A stretch of DNA of 64,000 nucleotides from Chionis minor (taxonomy: Eukaryota > Chordata > Aves > Charadriiformes > Chionididae): the NCBI GenBank assembly GCA_013398295.1, contig VZSF01000742.1, forward strand, positions 248,001 through 312,000, given 5' to 3'. The notes under the pieces are model-generated. The model was not told the DNA's origin. It was given only the letters and a program-made list of their open reading frames with translations, and did no database searches. A program made the position numbers and the translations under genes. Position 1 is the first letter of the stretch; each line of letters begins with the position of its first letter. Shown here piece after piece: positions 1 through 12,600 of this stretch.

Positions 1-3000
1 CTTTTACAGTCTCAGCCTTGCAAGTGTTGAAGGAGCTGCACAGTCTGACGCACTGAATTGTCAGAGGTTTCATATGTACTTTTAAAGGTGCTGACTCTGT
101 GGGAGGCGTGCATTCGTTTAGCTGGTCACTGCACAGCCTGTGGCATGTTTGAACTCTTGGTCTGAAGTGTGCTGCAGCTACCTAGATAGAGAGGCTGCAC
201 TGGAAAATGTCAGTCCATTCTAAAATGGGAAAAAAGGAAGCGCTGTGGGAGAAATTATGATTAAAAATAGAGTGTTTGTCCCCTCAGTACAAAATACAGG
301 TAAAAATAAAATTCAACACTTCCAGTCTTTCTATATCTCTTGCTGACAGCCAGGTACAAATTCATGCCATTTCTCTTTCTGCTAAAAAAATGCAAAACAA
401 AGACAACTTCCACATTTATTTTTAGTACACCCCATTGAATTCCATGGTTCATAATAGGGTTAAATTTGGCCCTGAGAACTGGTTTGTCCTGAGAAGTCTG
501 CTGCAACTAATAATGGATTTATATTCCGTTGCTTGCTTTAAAATGTAAATGGGATTAGTGGGTTTTCATCGTGAAGCTTTTTCCAATGAGGAGTGATTTT
601 TGGACCAAAACAAGGTTTTTTCTTTTTGAATAAATTTCCCCATTAAAAAAGAAAAAGAAAAGAATGGTAAATCATGAGATTGCAATTTTTCTTCTTTTTT
701 TCAGAAGGAAAACGGTGAGATAACTCTCTGGCAATAAAATATCAGTTTCTTGATAAATACATTTGATCTTGATTTTGAAAATTGAATGTATGTTTTTCTG
801 TAGAGATCTTCTGTAATGGTGTTTTGTTTATTTTCTTTTTTATTTCTAAAATACGTCTGTGAGGAAATTTTAAAAGTCTGATTAAATGGGTATTATTGCT
901 TCTAGGCTTTGAGCAGAATACAATTGCTGGCCCTTCTGTTTTGTTAATTCCCCATACAAATATACATTCTACTCAATTTAGGATCATGAAAGACACAGGG
1001 ATTAGAAACCTATTTAGGCTGGCTAAATCCTTTGGAAATTCATAATGGAAAATATTATCACAGGTTGGGTGTTACATCTACCATATTTTTGTCTAGCTGG
1101 TTAATTATTTGCTTGAGAGGATCCCTAGACCTCCTTGTGAAAGCAGGGAGCTTTGGCAATGATTGCAATCTCCAAGCCAGAAGGACAAGCACACACTGTC
1201 ATCCAGAGTGGGTGAAAATGCAAAGCAGCTGAGGAATTTTGAATTTTTTTGTTAGAAAGGCTTTGCTGAGAGGACAGGTACAAGTGTATAGTTAGGAGGA
1301 ACAGCTCAAGAAGAGAGAGATCAGGAAAGCTCACAGGAAGTGATCAAGCACAATCCGTTTGTATAAAAGATGTGGCTAAAGAACAGGCAAAAGTTGTCTA
1401 CAGAAAAGGCGTAAGGGAAGAGGGAGGAAGTGCAGGATGAGTTGTGAGAAGGTGCACAGTCAAATGGCGCTGGTGCGGCAAGCACATAAACTCTGAGGGG
1501 TTTCCTTCCTGCTGCCTCTAAAGCAGCAGGACTGTGGTGCATCCTCCTGTAGCTAGAAGTTTGTGTTCAAAGGTGTGGGCCTCCATCACCCACATGTTTC
1601 TTTTCCTGGCGACAATAACCTGCAAGAAAGCCCTGATGTTTTGGACTGGCTGCTGAGACTGGGAAGTAATGTTATTTTGTAAGGGGAGCTTTAAACACCA
1701 CAGGGTAGTGATAACTTTGCAGGAGGAGTTCGGAAAGGGTAGACCCTTTTCACAAAAAGAAATCTGTGCTGCCAGATGTGAATAGGAGGGATGAGTTTTC
1801 TGATCAGTGAGAGACATCTGGCTTTGTAAGATGCTCTCTATGGCTCCTCAGTCAGCAAAAAAATGTATCTAAAATGTGATAGTACAGCATCTCAGGGAGC
1901 CTAAGCTTGAGAAGTGACCACTCAAATGTTTTTAAAGGTGTTAAAATCGCTTGGCACTATTATGGTTTTAGATTATCTTTATCTTTAAAACCTGTATTTT
2001 TTATTTAAGATGACGGATTTCTTCTATCCAAAATGGGGCCTTGGTAGCTATTTTTAAGTTACTATGGCTACCTTGATTTGTCCAGCAGCAAGGGGGGGAA
2101 TCCAGCTGACTCTAAATGAAGGGTCTTCTTTGGCCAGGCAGTAAAGGGCATGGATGTGAAAGCCAAAAGACAGAAGAAAGAGCAGGAGGATACATGACCA
2201 GTTAGAATAAGAGGCTGGGGAGGAGGTGTGGGAGCATCTTTTCATGGTTATTTACCTATCTGTCACAGCAGACCTTCCAATCATCTCTGCAGAACACACA
2301 ATGTCTAAAATCTGTGAAGGAAAAGTAATTATCCTATCTCAGTGGCTCCAATTTTTTATAGAAGTCAGTTAGTTTGAAGCATTTTCTGTTCAAAATTAAA
2401 TTAGAAACAGAATTTTCAAAACAACTGAACTACTGAACGTCCCAGTATGATGCTTCCACATGCAAGTATGTGTTTTCGGCACGCAGCTGGCATTATTCCC
2501 AGCCTTTTTGAAACCAATGGCCTACTTATGGGTATTTTTTTCCTTCAGAATCCTGCCTCAAATGTCTGTAGTGTTTTGAATTTCGAAGCTAACGAAGCTA
2601 ATTTTTTTTTTTTTTTTAAAGTCTGGTCTCTGAGTTAACAGTGCAGCCAGGTATTCAAGAAGTGAAAAATTTTATGTGCTGAGGGGGATAATAGATTGAG
2701 CCAGTATGGGATATTGTTTTTGAAAGTGGGGGATGACTTAATGTAATACAACGAGCTTTGATAAGGAAAAGATCCTTCTTACATATCTGCTTTCATCAGA
2801 ATGTGATATATGACTAACAGGAAACACATGTATAAGGAATGGGGGAGGAAAGTAAGCGAACACATTCCTCTCTCTGGATGTGCTTTTCAGCTTTATGTAT
2901 TGTGTAGGTCTGTGTCTATTTAACAATCAATCTGCACGCTCAGGCCTGGATTAACACCAATAAGTACCCTGCAACTCTTTTTTTTCTTTCTCCACTTCGG

Positions 3001-3735
3001 GGAAGATGGAAGGATTTCAGGTGTGTGCAGGCCTCCTTGAGAAAACACAACAAAGTGCTAGGGTGTTGCTTTTTAAATGGAAGTGCACCCAGCAGCAGGT
3101 AGAAACCCAAACTCCATCGCCCTGCAGTTTCCTTCACATGAAAACAGAGCTCTGCAGTCAGGATGTCCTTGTGTGCTAGCATGGCAGGGGTCTGATGTAT
3201 TTTAAGCTTGTAATTTTGTCTTTAATGTGTTTTTCATTCCTATATGCTTTCCCCCTCTCTGTTGGACAGAGGATGCTTCTTTCAGGGTTGTACAGGGTCA
3301 TCAGTATTACTGGGAATAGATTCATAGGCGTAGAATAAAAATGGGATGTATACCTCGCTTTCCTCATTAGTGCTGCCTGATGAAATATGTGTGCTCCTGA
3401 TCGTGAGACAGGAGAGGTATCGCACTGCCACGCAGCCAGTGCCTCCACATCAGGGCTGCATCTGGCCCAGCTTATGAATTGCTCTCATTTTAAAGAAACT
3501 CATTTGCTAGCACTTTATTTTTCAGATGCATCACTGCAGATGTGGGAAGCTGGATTATACCTGCTTTCTCTCTGCTGCTTTTCTGAGGCAGAGTAAAACC
3601 ATTCTCCCCTTTCTTCTCTTCCCCTCAGCAACACTCACAGCCCAGATCTCAACCTAAGTAGGTATTTAACAGAAAGAGTTTTAACTGATAATGGGTTTTG
3701 TTGACCAAAGAGACTATTAAACAAAACATATCTTG
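1..3735. other. Unique non-coding DNA, no gene recognised
   Basis: AT-rich sequence with stop codons in every frame. The open frames are all under 100 codons, lie on both strands and resemble nothing I know. Around 455-480 a short stretch (TTAAATTTGGCCCTGAG) recalls a very old amniote dispersed repeat, but it is too short to call. Apart from a small tandem repeat and T run near 2600, I see no other structure. Confidence 0.6.
2584..2617. repeat. 9-bp tandem duplication followed by T16
   Basis: The 9-mer CGAAGCTAA occurs twice in direct succession (2584-2592 and 2593-2601) and runs straight into 16 T residues (2602-2617). This is probably replication slippage next to a homopolymer. A minus-strand poly-A tail of a retroposed sequence is possible, but I see no retroposed body beside it. 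Confidence 0.7.
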
Positions 3736-3874
3736 CTTGATGTTATGGTTTGAGAAAACCCATAACAATTTATTGTCGCTTAGACAATTATTCTCTCACC
3801 CGATGACCCTTCCCCACCCAGGAAGGGGAATCGGGAAGAAAATAAGAAAATCCAGGGGTTGAACGATAAACAGA

Positions 3875-3880
3875 TTTAAT
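3875..3880 (-). promoter_or_regulatory. LTR polyadenylation signal ATTAAA
   Basis: TTTAAT on the plus strand reads ATTAAA on the LTR sense strand, about 135 bp before the LTR 3' end. Its context matches the ATTAAA context of the LTR at 13790-14377, which supports the family link. Current function is unlikely. Confidence 0.6.
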
Positions 3881-4199
3881 AGGACAGAACTAGATAATTA
3901 ACAGTACTAACACAAAGGAACCCATATTGATCCCGATACCCGAATATACAGTACAAGGATTATACTCAGCCAACTTTATCAGTAGGAAGCTGTGCACTCC
4001 CAGCAGTGGACAGTGAATGTCGGACACCGCGAGCGCTACAGCTTCAGGAGGGAGGGAAGGCCTCAGGGATCCGGCACTGGGGCAAGAAGTCCTCTGGATC
4101 ACCATCATCAAGGGAGAGCCATCAAGGGGGAGAGCACAAGCAAGCGGGAGAATGCAAGCAGGGGGAGAGAGAGAGAGCCCCCTCGCAGCAGACTTTCTA

Positions 4200-4206
4200 A
4201 TTTATA
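4200..4206 (-). promoter_or_regulatory. TATA-like box of the solo LTR
   Basis: ATTTATA on the plus strand reads TATAAAT on the minus strand. It lies about 320 bp upstream of the ATTAAA signal and downstream of a CATGAACGTCAC stretch that recalls the CRE-like element found upstream of the TATA box in this LTR type. This is the remnant of a retroviral promoter. Confidence 0.5.
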
Positions 4207-4453
4207 TTAAATGTGACGTTCATGGTATGAAACAATCCTGTTGGCCAGCTTGGGTCAAGTGCCTGAGTCTCGCTCCTCCTCATCCCTGCACCTGGCAAGC
4301 TCGAAAACACTGAGACCTTGAAACCCACACACCATGGCTGGCTATATAGTAAATATCTTCACTAATTCAGACACTAGAGTCTTACACAAATACAGCTTTT
4401 CCCAAGCATTAGGAAAGAAATTAGTCCTGTGTCACTCACACCAGGACACTTGA

Positions 4454-7400
4454 CAACAGTTTTTAAATAAAAACACAGTGTATGACAAGACTCCACGTGT
4501 TTCTGTAATATTTGTGAAAGTTCAGAAAAAAATTTTGGAAAAATACTATATATTCCATTTTTCAACCTACCAGGGCTGAACCAGAAAGGCAGGGAGAGGA
4601 CAGGGAAGGGAGGACAGTTGTTTTTTCCTCACAGGTTCCTAATCCATAAGTCACTACTGATGGGGGTAGTCACTGTGAGAGTCTTTTCTGCCCTCTCTAT
4701 AAGTAAAGGTAGTAAAATCAGGCATCAGTCCTTGAGGGGAAGCTAGTGAGGAATAAGAACTGACATTTGGATTGAGGTGTCTATAAATGGCTGTTCATCA
4801 TTACATGATGTGCATTGTTTAAGATTTTGCATATGCCTCTAGAGACTGCAAGAGTCTGCCATTTCTTATAGTAATCAGTGGGCTTTCCAAAGGGGATTAT
4901 ATGAAGTACAATATTTCAGGCTACTTTTGAGCACTGCATTTACTCTGGAAGGTTGCAAGCTCTTTAAATCCACTCTAAAATGGTTAAACTAGAGCTGCCT
5001 GATGAAGCATTTTAGGCTTTCTGAAACAGATTTACATGAGAAATTGCTTTTACAAAAAGTCAACAAAAATGTTTTGCCCTGCACAGTGTGGAAATATTTA
5101 CTTACTACAGAAGCAGGAAACAAAAATAACTTCATAGTTCAGACAGCACAGATTTAGATGCTTTTCTTCAGCATCTTCTTTCAGAATGGCTGGTCCCAGG
5201 AAGTCGGTGTCACTTTCTAAGTGTACACCCCAGCAAAACAGAGTATATCTGGTGACTGTGTTACACAGCCTGCAGTGACTGATAGCTCAGCCAGTCACTA
5301 AACCAGAGACTCCAGGTGAAGGCACTGGGGCTGCTGAACTTTCTTGGCAGCTCAGAACTGTTTCTTTTCATTTCCAGGTTGTATAACTCTTTCCTTTTAT
5401 TTCTTTTCCCCCTCCTCTGCTTTTTCCATCAAGAAAGGTTAAGTGAGTTCCTTACTGAAAATGTTAGGAAACCAAAAAAAAGAGTTAATAATGTAGCTCA
5501 GTTTTTGACTTTTCTGAATTGTTTCCTCTTCTTTGGGATGCCCCTACTATATCTGTAATTGTCCCAGCTCCTGGGCTGTGTTGGCACCGTGAATTGGGTA
5601 AGAGCGCTGCATGGACGTGCCTGTTGCCCTGCATGATGGTCAGGATTGGTGCTGGCTGCATGGCAGTGGGGCAGAGACCAGGGCAGGTGGTGCTGCACAC
5701 CAGGAACAAGGGGTGCAGGCAAGTACTGTGTACATAAAACTCACCCACTGCCTCCTGGCTGTCAGGTAGGCTTTTGTCGGTGCTGACAGCCTGTCCCTTT
5801 CATGAGCATCAAATTAATCCCAGCACTAAAATAAATCTCAAATCAAGCCACGGCTGATAAAGAATCCACAACGTGTCCTTGTTACCTTCTGCGTGTGTCT
5901 GTCTCCTGTCTCTGCTGGAAGGGCTCCTTAACCAGCTCTCTGTGAGCAAACAGATGGGAAGCGAGCGAATCTCGCAGTCGTCTTTCCCTCTGGTGCCTCA
6001 ACCGCTCTAGGCTGTGACACATGGAGGCTCCCAATGGTGGGTTTTACATGACAATTTAATTTTAAAGAAAGAGGACACGTATGTTTCTGGCAGTTGTGTA
6101 ATTAGTGCAGTTCCTTGGCAGACCCACCACTGTTCCTTATGCTTCTCATAGAGAAAGTTAGAAATGACAGACAGGTTTTAGCAGACAGCGGTTTCCCAGC
6201 GTAGGAGTCAAAGCTCTTGCTGGAGTTGTTGCAACATCCAAAAGATGACTTCAGGTTCATTCCTTGCCTTCAATCTTCTGTGGCCTTTGATTTCCAGACC
6301 CAGAACTTGGATGTGCCCTTGGGACTGGCCCAGGAAGCAAGGACATAAATGGGGAATGTTATCAGTGAGCTCCTGTTTGTGGATTGACTACATATTGACC
6401 ATGTCTATGTGTAGTTCTGTTTTAAGTTGAATTAATTCTGTTTTCATCCCAAATCTTTATGCCTTTACTGTTTTGGTATCAGAAATATGAAGACTTCTGA
6501 AAAATTGCAGAAAACATTGAGAAAGGACAAGGAAATGCCTTGCATAATTTAAAATTTCTTCTAATTTTTACTATTTTTTATGCCAGCACTTTTTGAGGAG
6601 CACCAGACTGGGTAGGAAAGATCTCCATGTCAACCCCTGTAGGAGGGCAAGGGCGAAATGATAATAAAAACAACAAGGCAGAAAAAGCATCTCCTCTAAT
6701 TCTGAGAAACTGCCAGAATTACAAAAGTCACACCTCTGCTTTCAGCTTGTGGTGAATTTACCTTCTCTGAAGCCAGGGAGATGAGTCCTGACAAGCACCA
6801 GCCCACCTTGGAGAAGAGTAGACAGTTTGTACTTCAGAAACTCGTGACCATAGAAGATGAGGTGCACTGAATATTTGTAGTTCCCTGGTGCTCACCGTGG
6901 CCTGACTGTTGATGAGATGCTTTGCTGGCCTGCAATGACCACAGTTAGCAAATAAATATGCCTGCACTCAATCCATTTGGTCCAGAGACATTCTTCTGGG
7001 GACAATAAAGAGAAAATGGAGAAGTGTCTTTGTGTGTAAGTGCTTTCATCCTATCTCAAGTCGACAAACCCCCCTTTACTTACATGCAAGCCATGGTTCA
7101 GACTACCCCAAACCATCCCTGCCAATCTGACTCCATTGGAAGAGTTACAGGATGGAGGGTAAAATCTGGCTACAGATGAGCCAGCTTTCTCTCTGTTGCT
7201 CCTGCTTCCATGCATTTTTCTTCCTTCTTTTTTTTTTTTTTTTTTTTTTTTAATGGAATTCTATGTTGAGACTGTGTGCCTCTCTGCCTCTTTAATCTTC
7301 CACTTTGAATTCATTTGCAATGTGATAGATCGAGTTTGTGTTTCAGGATGTGTCAGTGGGACCATGATAATGCATCTCAAATGGTAAAAGTCTGCATCTT

Positions 7401-8620
7401 AATTGATTACCCATGATCCTTCTTGGCCATGTCCTCTGCTACGAATTCAGCACCCGGGGCACAGAGAGAAGGGCCTGGGGAGGGAGGAAGGGAGAAGACA
7501 CTGAAGAGTTTTAAAAGGATTTGTGTTAATTCCTCCAAGACATCCGTAAGTGATATTTCTCAGTCAATAGGAGATTAGATTGAAGAGAGGACAGCCACTG
7601 TTAATCCTCTTCTATCCATTCCCACAATGGGTATTAATATAGGAACAAAACACATGCAAACTTGCAAAGGACATTTTTTTGTTGTTCTTTTTTCTTTTCA
7701 CTGCATATCAAGGAAAGCACTGAAGATCAGAGTCTTTTTGGTCTCATTTTTCCCAGGAAGGTAGCAGTAGTCAAGGGGGAATTTCACATGAGCGCCGGGC
7801 TGTGAGACTCTTGGGTTCCCTCTGCAGCTGCAGACCTTTTGGCCCAGAGCTGTCATTGTAGCCAGGCAGAATAAGACTTTCTCCTTCCAGCAAGTTTGGA
7901 GGTAAAGGGCAGTGATTTAGGGTCTGTGTTCCCTTTAAGAGAGACCATGCAATTCAGACTTTGTCATTATCATGAATCTTCTGGGTTTTTTATAACACAT
8001 TTTTGTTAGGAAGAAACCTCCTTTGGATTTGCTCAGTGTCAGCATGAAGATTAAGGAGTCTTTCCAGTCAGCCAGTGTCAGGTGTGCTGTGAACTATTTC
8101 AATTATAGTTTGTCCATCTGGCCTGTTCTCTCATCTATCCCTTTATTAATGCATTTACATGTTAGAAAGAAAGGCAAACATTAGTGACTAATAATTGTTT
8201 CCCTCCATATGCACTAGTTTCACCATTATAAGCATTTTCATGCCTTGCTTGAAATTGCTTTAGAGAACTCCTGTATTCCTGTTGTCTTATGCATGTACCC
8301 CACAGTAAGAATACATGATTTAAAATAGGTCACTGTGCACATCTTTTCTTAGGTAGCAGAGTGGCAGTGAAGAGGGAAGCAAGTGAAGAGGACAGTGAAG
8401 TGGCGAGAAAGAAGAGGACTTCTGTCTTCATTCATCGACCTCCAATTTTTTCTCTATTGACAAAAGAAAAAAAAAGGAAAAAAAGGGAAATTCATGAAAA
8501 TTAATGCAAGATGCAGTCCTCATCTTTCAGTAGGCTCTGCCTAAATTTGAACATCTTGATTCTTGATGGCAAGTTTCCTACTTTCCACCAATACTAACCT
8601 TTGAAGAAGACTGAGGTTAT
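4454..8620. other. Unique non-coding DNA, no gene recognised
   Basis: No CR1, LTR or SINE signature was recognised, and open frames are under 90 codons with no known motif. It holds a T24 tract at 7228-7251 and an A-rich patch near 8463-8490. No CpG-rich promoter is seen. Confidence 0.6.
7228..7251. repeat. Poly-T tract, 24 nt
   Basis: A homopolymer of 24 T. It could be the poly-A tail of a minus-strand retroposed copy, but no such copy is recognisable beside it, so slippage growth is the simpler reading. Confidence 0.85.
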
Positions 8621-8816
8621 GATAATAAGCATTTCTATAGTAACTTTTATCATAAGGTACTGAAGTGATTCACTAGCAGTAGCCTAACCTTGGAATAATC
8701 TTCTGAAGCAGTTAGTTATCAGTTCTCCTCTTTTACATGTGGAAAAGCGGTGCTCCAGAGCATTGAAGCAACTTTTCCAAAGTTGTTCACCAACTGTGGA
8801 CTAACTCAGGACCAAG
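8621..8816 (-). mobile_element. MIR-like SINE, first part (split by LTR)
   Basis: The stretch follows the minus-strand layout of a MIR-type SINE. It has a tail-like region (AAGCATTTCTATAGTAAC) and then the core, where TTTTACATGTGGAAAAG corresponds to the family's TTTTACAGATGGGGAAACTG, followed by degenerate GAAGCAACTTTTCCAAAG for the GACTTGCCCAAGG block. The element stops at CCAAG, which is the target duplication of the inserted LTR, and resumes at 9582. MIR-like SINEs are ancient and rare in birds, so heavy divergence is expected. The call rests on remembered consensus. Confidence 0.62.
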
Positions 8817-8887
8817 TGCTGTAGTATGGACTAGATTAGCCCAAGCAGGCTAGTTCTTCATCAGACAGATGTTCTCTCTCTCCTTCA

Positions 8888-8934
8888 GAGCAGGATGCAA
8901 GATGGATGAGCAGGATGCAGGATGCAGAGCAGGA
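8888..8934. repeat. 20-bp tandem repeat inside the LTR
   Basis: Units begin GAGCAGGATGCA at 8888 and 8908, with a partial third unit (GAGCAGG) at 8928. The second unit differs from the first by only a few bases. This is a local duplication near the LTR 3' end, not seen in the other two LTRs of the window. Confidence 0.75.
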
Positions 8935-9226
8935 GAGAGAGAAAAAGAGAGACTAGTTTAGAAGGATCCAAACTACTTTAACGAAATATAAAGAATAAAA
9001 TAATAAAAAGAAAATAATGAAATACATACAAAACTGTATGAAGTTCCCAGGATGACAATCATGTCACCAGCAGGCACTGGGGAAGTCCCAGACAGGACTC
9101 GGTGATGGACGGCAACTGCATTCTGGATCTGGATTCAGGATCAGGATCAAAGGCAGACAAACAGACAAGAGTCCTCCTTGGACACTGGCCATTGAAGAAA
9201 GAAGGCTGACCCTTTGGTCCCTTAGC

Positions 9227-9233
9227 TTTTATA
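9227..9233 (-). promoter_or_regulatory. TATA box of the solo LTR
   Basis: TTTTATA on the plus strand reads TATAAAA on the LTR sense strand. It is the best-preserved core promoter motif among the three LTRs here. Whether it still drives transcription cannot be told from sequence. Confidence 0.6.
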
Positions 9234-9581
9234 CTGAGCATGAGGCAGACGAGATGGAATACCCTCTTGGTCAGTTTTGGGTCACCTGTCCTGTCTGCTC
9301 CTCCCCGCAGGTGTGAGCCCTCTACGCTTTTCCACTTCCAACCCTCCAACGGGGCAAATAACAAAGTTGGCTGGGCTTGGTTTTTATAGCAATAAGTATA
9401 AGCAAGAGCCTGTCTGTATACCATGCCTTGGCATCCGCTATAAACATGGGTCTTATCACTCTGAGAGTGAACAGTTTTCTGCATGGCATGCTGTTAATTT
9501 CAGCAGTTAGAAGAGGTCTAGTTAGAAAGTAGAGTTACTGAACAAAATTGGTCCTGTTTTACTTCAAACCAGGACACCAAG

Positions 9582-9635
9582 GCACAGGTCTCTGTGCTCC
9601 AAAACTGGTGCTTTGAGCACAGGGCCACCCGCCTT
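9582..9635 (-). mobile_element. MIR-like SINE, second part (split by LTR)
   Basis: Directly after the LTR target duplication the sequence reads GGTCTCTGTGCTCCAAAAC and then a degenerate TGCTTTGAGCACAGGGCCAC. These correspond to the family's GGTCTCCTGACTCCCAG and GTGCTCTAACCACTAGACCA blocks in minus orientation. Together with 8621-8816, and with one copy of CCAAG removed, it makes one continuous old SINE of about 250 bp. Confidence 0.58.
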
Positions 9636-12600
9636 AAGGCAGCCCACTGTCAGGCAAAGCAACAAGTGGGACCTAATTCCTCATTTCCAGACAGCACCAT
9701 AGCAATGGAGAGTCTCTGCTTCCTTTGCTTTTGGCCAAGTCTTTTTCCTGCAGGGAAATAAATAATCCATTTGCTGTTTCTGTCTGACACATCATCTAAC
9801 ATGCACAGCTCAGACATCTAAAACACAGGTGACTAGAAATAGAATCTGGTTTAAATATGTAATTGTCCAATTTCTTTCAAGATTCTGGAAAAATATTCCC
9901 TATGACACACAGGAACTTTAAGTAGGTTTCATAGGCACCACCTGTCATTTTCAAGCAGAAGATTGATAAGATCTGGCATCAACTTTATCTATGGTATCTC
10001 TCCTTCCCTCCTCAAATATGTTTTTATCCTTTACCCCAGAATCTGACTTTGATGAGGTTTCTGTCAGTCTCCAGACTAGCCCATCCAACACAAGGTATGT
10101 CATCTACCAGCAAGGCAGGGACGTGCCGTTCTTCCAGCAGAACATGTGAAGGGTTTGTTTCAGCCCACTAGTCCTATCCCTCCTCTGCTCGTGCTCTCTA
10201 GTAGGGGCTATGAGGTGGGAACGGAGCATGGATAACCATGGATAACACCCTGACCTCTGCATGCTGGTCTTCAGCTGCTCCTGTGGTTGCATGCAACCTT
10301 GGCTGAACTCAGTGGTTCGCAAAACATGTAATAAAAATCCCTCCCTGGGCCCCAAAGTACAGTGTTTCCATTGCTTTTCTTCCCTGGTACATTTGCATGG
10401 GTCCCAGTTGGGCTATTCTTCATCATGGAAGTACCAGCCAAGCCTTGAAAACCAAGCCCTTCTTATTGTAGGCAGTGTTGTGCTTTCAGAGACTAGTCAG
10501 TTAAGGAATGTTCTCCATAAAAGAAGCAGAAAACAGCATACAACATCCAATACTATGCTGACTGAAACAGTATCAGGGCCCAGTCTTCCATCTTCTCTGG
10601 CACTTCACCTTGACAGAGCTCATGCCACCCAAAGCAGCCTTCCCGAAAGTCCCAGGTGTCTTAGAAAAATCAGCAGACTGGACTTGCTGTAATTATTTGG
10701 GGTTATTCTAGCATTTATGCTCAACTCTTTCACTTCTTCCCTTTGCCCTGTCAGAGCTTTTATCCTGTCCTTGTTTAATCAGGTATAGTTACCACTTTGC
10801 TCCAAGGAGCTCAGATATATTTCCTTTTAGGTACAGCTTTAGTGAACAATAAATTTAACCCCAGTCACCCATAACACTCTTAACCGATTTAAGCTCTCTC
10901 CCCCCTATATTGAGGGGCTACTCAAGGAAAAACTTTCCCCCATACTCCCCCTCCCTCCCAAACCAAGTTCTCTTCCACACTGATTGATTCGCCATCGCCT
11001 CTTACATCCCAGCTGGAGCTGAAAAGCTCCACCTGCTGCTATTACTCAGCAGTAATTGCACTGCACTTTCATGCAGGCTTCAAGCATTCATCATCAGGAT
11101 GACTCAATAAGGCAGCCCTGCATTGATGAAAGGCCTTAGAGCCTCCATCTCTCTTGCACATGCAATAGCCACCTTCTGGATAAACTCTGGTGTGTGTTGA
11201 GGGGGAGGGGAGAATGTGTTTTATGATTAATAACTCACTTGCCAAAATTTCTCCTCTCCTCCATATTCTCAGACTGTCTGAGAACCAATCAAGTAATCCT
11301 TGCAGTCATACATTATTCCCTGAATATTTCTTGTGAGCGATGCTCCGTGTGTAGCTTATCCTCAGGCAGTCCCCTGGGGAAGCATTCAAAATCAAACCTG
11401 CATGCCAAATAGGCCCTTGTGTTTGCTGTGTGGAGTCCAGTCTGCAAGCCAGGACCTTGGTGCCTCCAAGGAGGCCCAAAATCTCTGGGTCCTTTGCATC
11501 TCTCTGCTGCTGGCTATGCATGTTGGGACCTTTCAGCAGGGCTTGAGCTCTTGGCGTGGATGCACTTATGCCCAGGCTTCAGCCTCATGTGCTTCCCAGA
11601 TGCAGACCCATTACTGGCCAGGCACACATGCAAGTCCCCTCCTTAGCCTCCTCATTTCTCTAAAACCAGCCAAAGGACCAGATACCACCTGGCACTAATT
11701 ACCCTTGGGGGCAAACAAGAGGTCAGGAGGGAGCTGGAGATGAAATGTCCACTTGTTTCTCTTCAAAGCCGTTTTCCCTGCTGCTGCGGGAGTGACTGTG
11801 CACATGTGGCGCAGTGGAACTCACAGAAATATTGACTGGTTACCTGGGGATATTTCTGTTCCTGTGCTGGGCAAGTATAACTCCAGGATGAAGGTCTCCA
11901 GAGACCTCAAAATTCAGTTTTCATAGCCATTATGTAATATTCCCTTGCAGCCATCTGGCAGACATTTCTGCTAACTAAATCACCAGAATGTATCTGGAAA
12001 GCAAGCAGAGCATATACCTGCAGGGTCATACAACATTTATTTACGACTTTTTTCATTTTGTTGTGGAATATCATTTATCCAGCTTTGGGTAGGTGCAACA
12101 GCCTTGTCAGGAGACAAATCCAGAGCCAAGAAACCAAGCACTGCTCTTGGCGCTGCCACGAGTGCTGTCTGTAGCATCCCATCAGCTCCTCCGATTCCTC
12201 AGGTCACCCTGGCCCTGGAAAACAGTGGCATTTCTGACTGCTGAGGGGTGGTGAGGGTGAGCATGTTGGTCGGTGAGGTGTGTCAGATGGTAAGATGGAG
12301 TTGCTGAACGAGCGTTGCTCCTTCACTTCTGTGTGCTTTCTTTGATCTGCCTTGTGCAGGCTGTGGAATGCATCTGTATGTATTTTTAGACATCTACAGC
12401 TACACACATATATATCTAAAAGAGTCTCTCTACATGCGTATATATATCTCTATATATAGCCCTATATGGATAATCACTATCAGTATGAGGGGTGAAGTTA
12501 CAAATCTGAAATGTAACAGACATGCATGCTTGTGCCGGTGGGATCGCATCAAACCTGGCTAAGAATATAAACAGACTTCTTTTTTGCCCCAAGTATCAAC

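Larger units (their letters stand above)
3741..4448 (-). mobile_element. Solo LTR, avian endogenous retrovirus (ERVL-like)
   Basis: A 708-bp solo long terminal repeat. On the plus strand it begins TGTTATGGTTT and ends ACCAGGACA, so on its own (minus) strand it starts TGTCCTGG and ends with CA. It is flanked by the exact 5-bp target-site duplication CTTGA (3736-3740 and 4449-4453). Its sense strand is minus: a TATA-like box (4200-4206) and an ATTAAA polyadenylation signal (3875-3880) lie in the right order. The sequence around ATTAAA is homologous to the same position in the plus-strand LTR at 13790-14377. There is no internal gag, pol or env, so it formed by recombination between two LTRs. 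The start motif and 5-bp duplication fit bird ERVL-type LTRs. The class is inferred, while the boundaries are seen directly. Confidence 0.87.
8817..9576 (-). mobile_element. Solo LTR, avian endogenous retrovirus (ERVL-like), nested in a SINE
   Basis: A 760-bp LTR with sense strand minus. It starts TGTCCTGGTTTGAAG (plus-strand end CTTCAAACCAGGACA at 9576) and finishes in CA at 8817. Exact 5-bp duplications CCAAG flank it (8812-8816 and 9577-9581). A good TATAAAA box lies at 9227-9233 on the minus strand. The family's ATTAAA signal appears to have decayed to GTTAAA near 8978-8983. A 20-bp tandem repeat sits in its 3' part (8888-8934). No internal retroviral genes remain. It inserted into a MIR-like SINE, whose two halves lie on either side in the right order. 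A 141-codon open frame runs in the LTR sense direction (9484 to 9059) but matches nothing known and is probably chance. Confidence 0.87.

Noticed and set aside
10261..10692. 143-codon open frame (plus)
   Set aside because: No recognisable domain and no promoter or splice context. Treated as chance.
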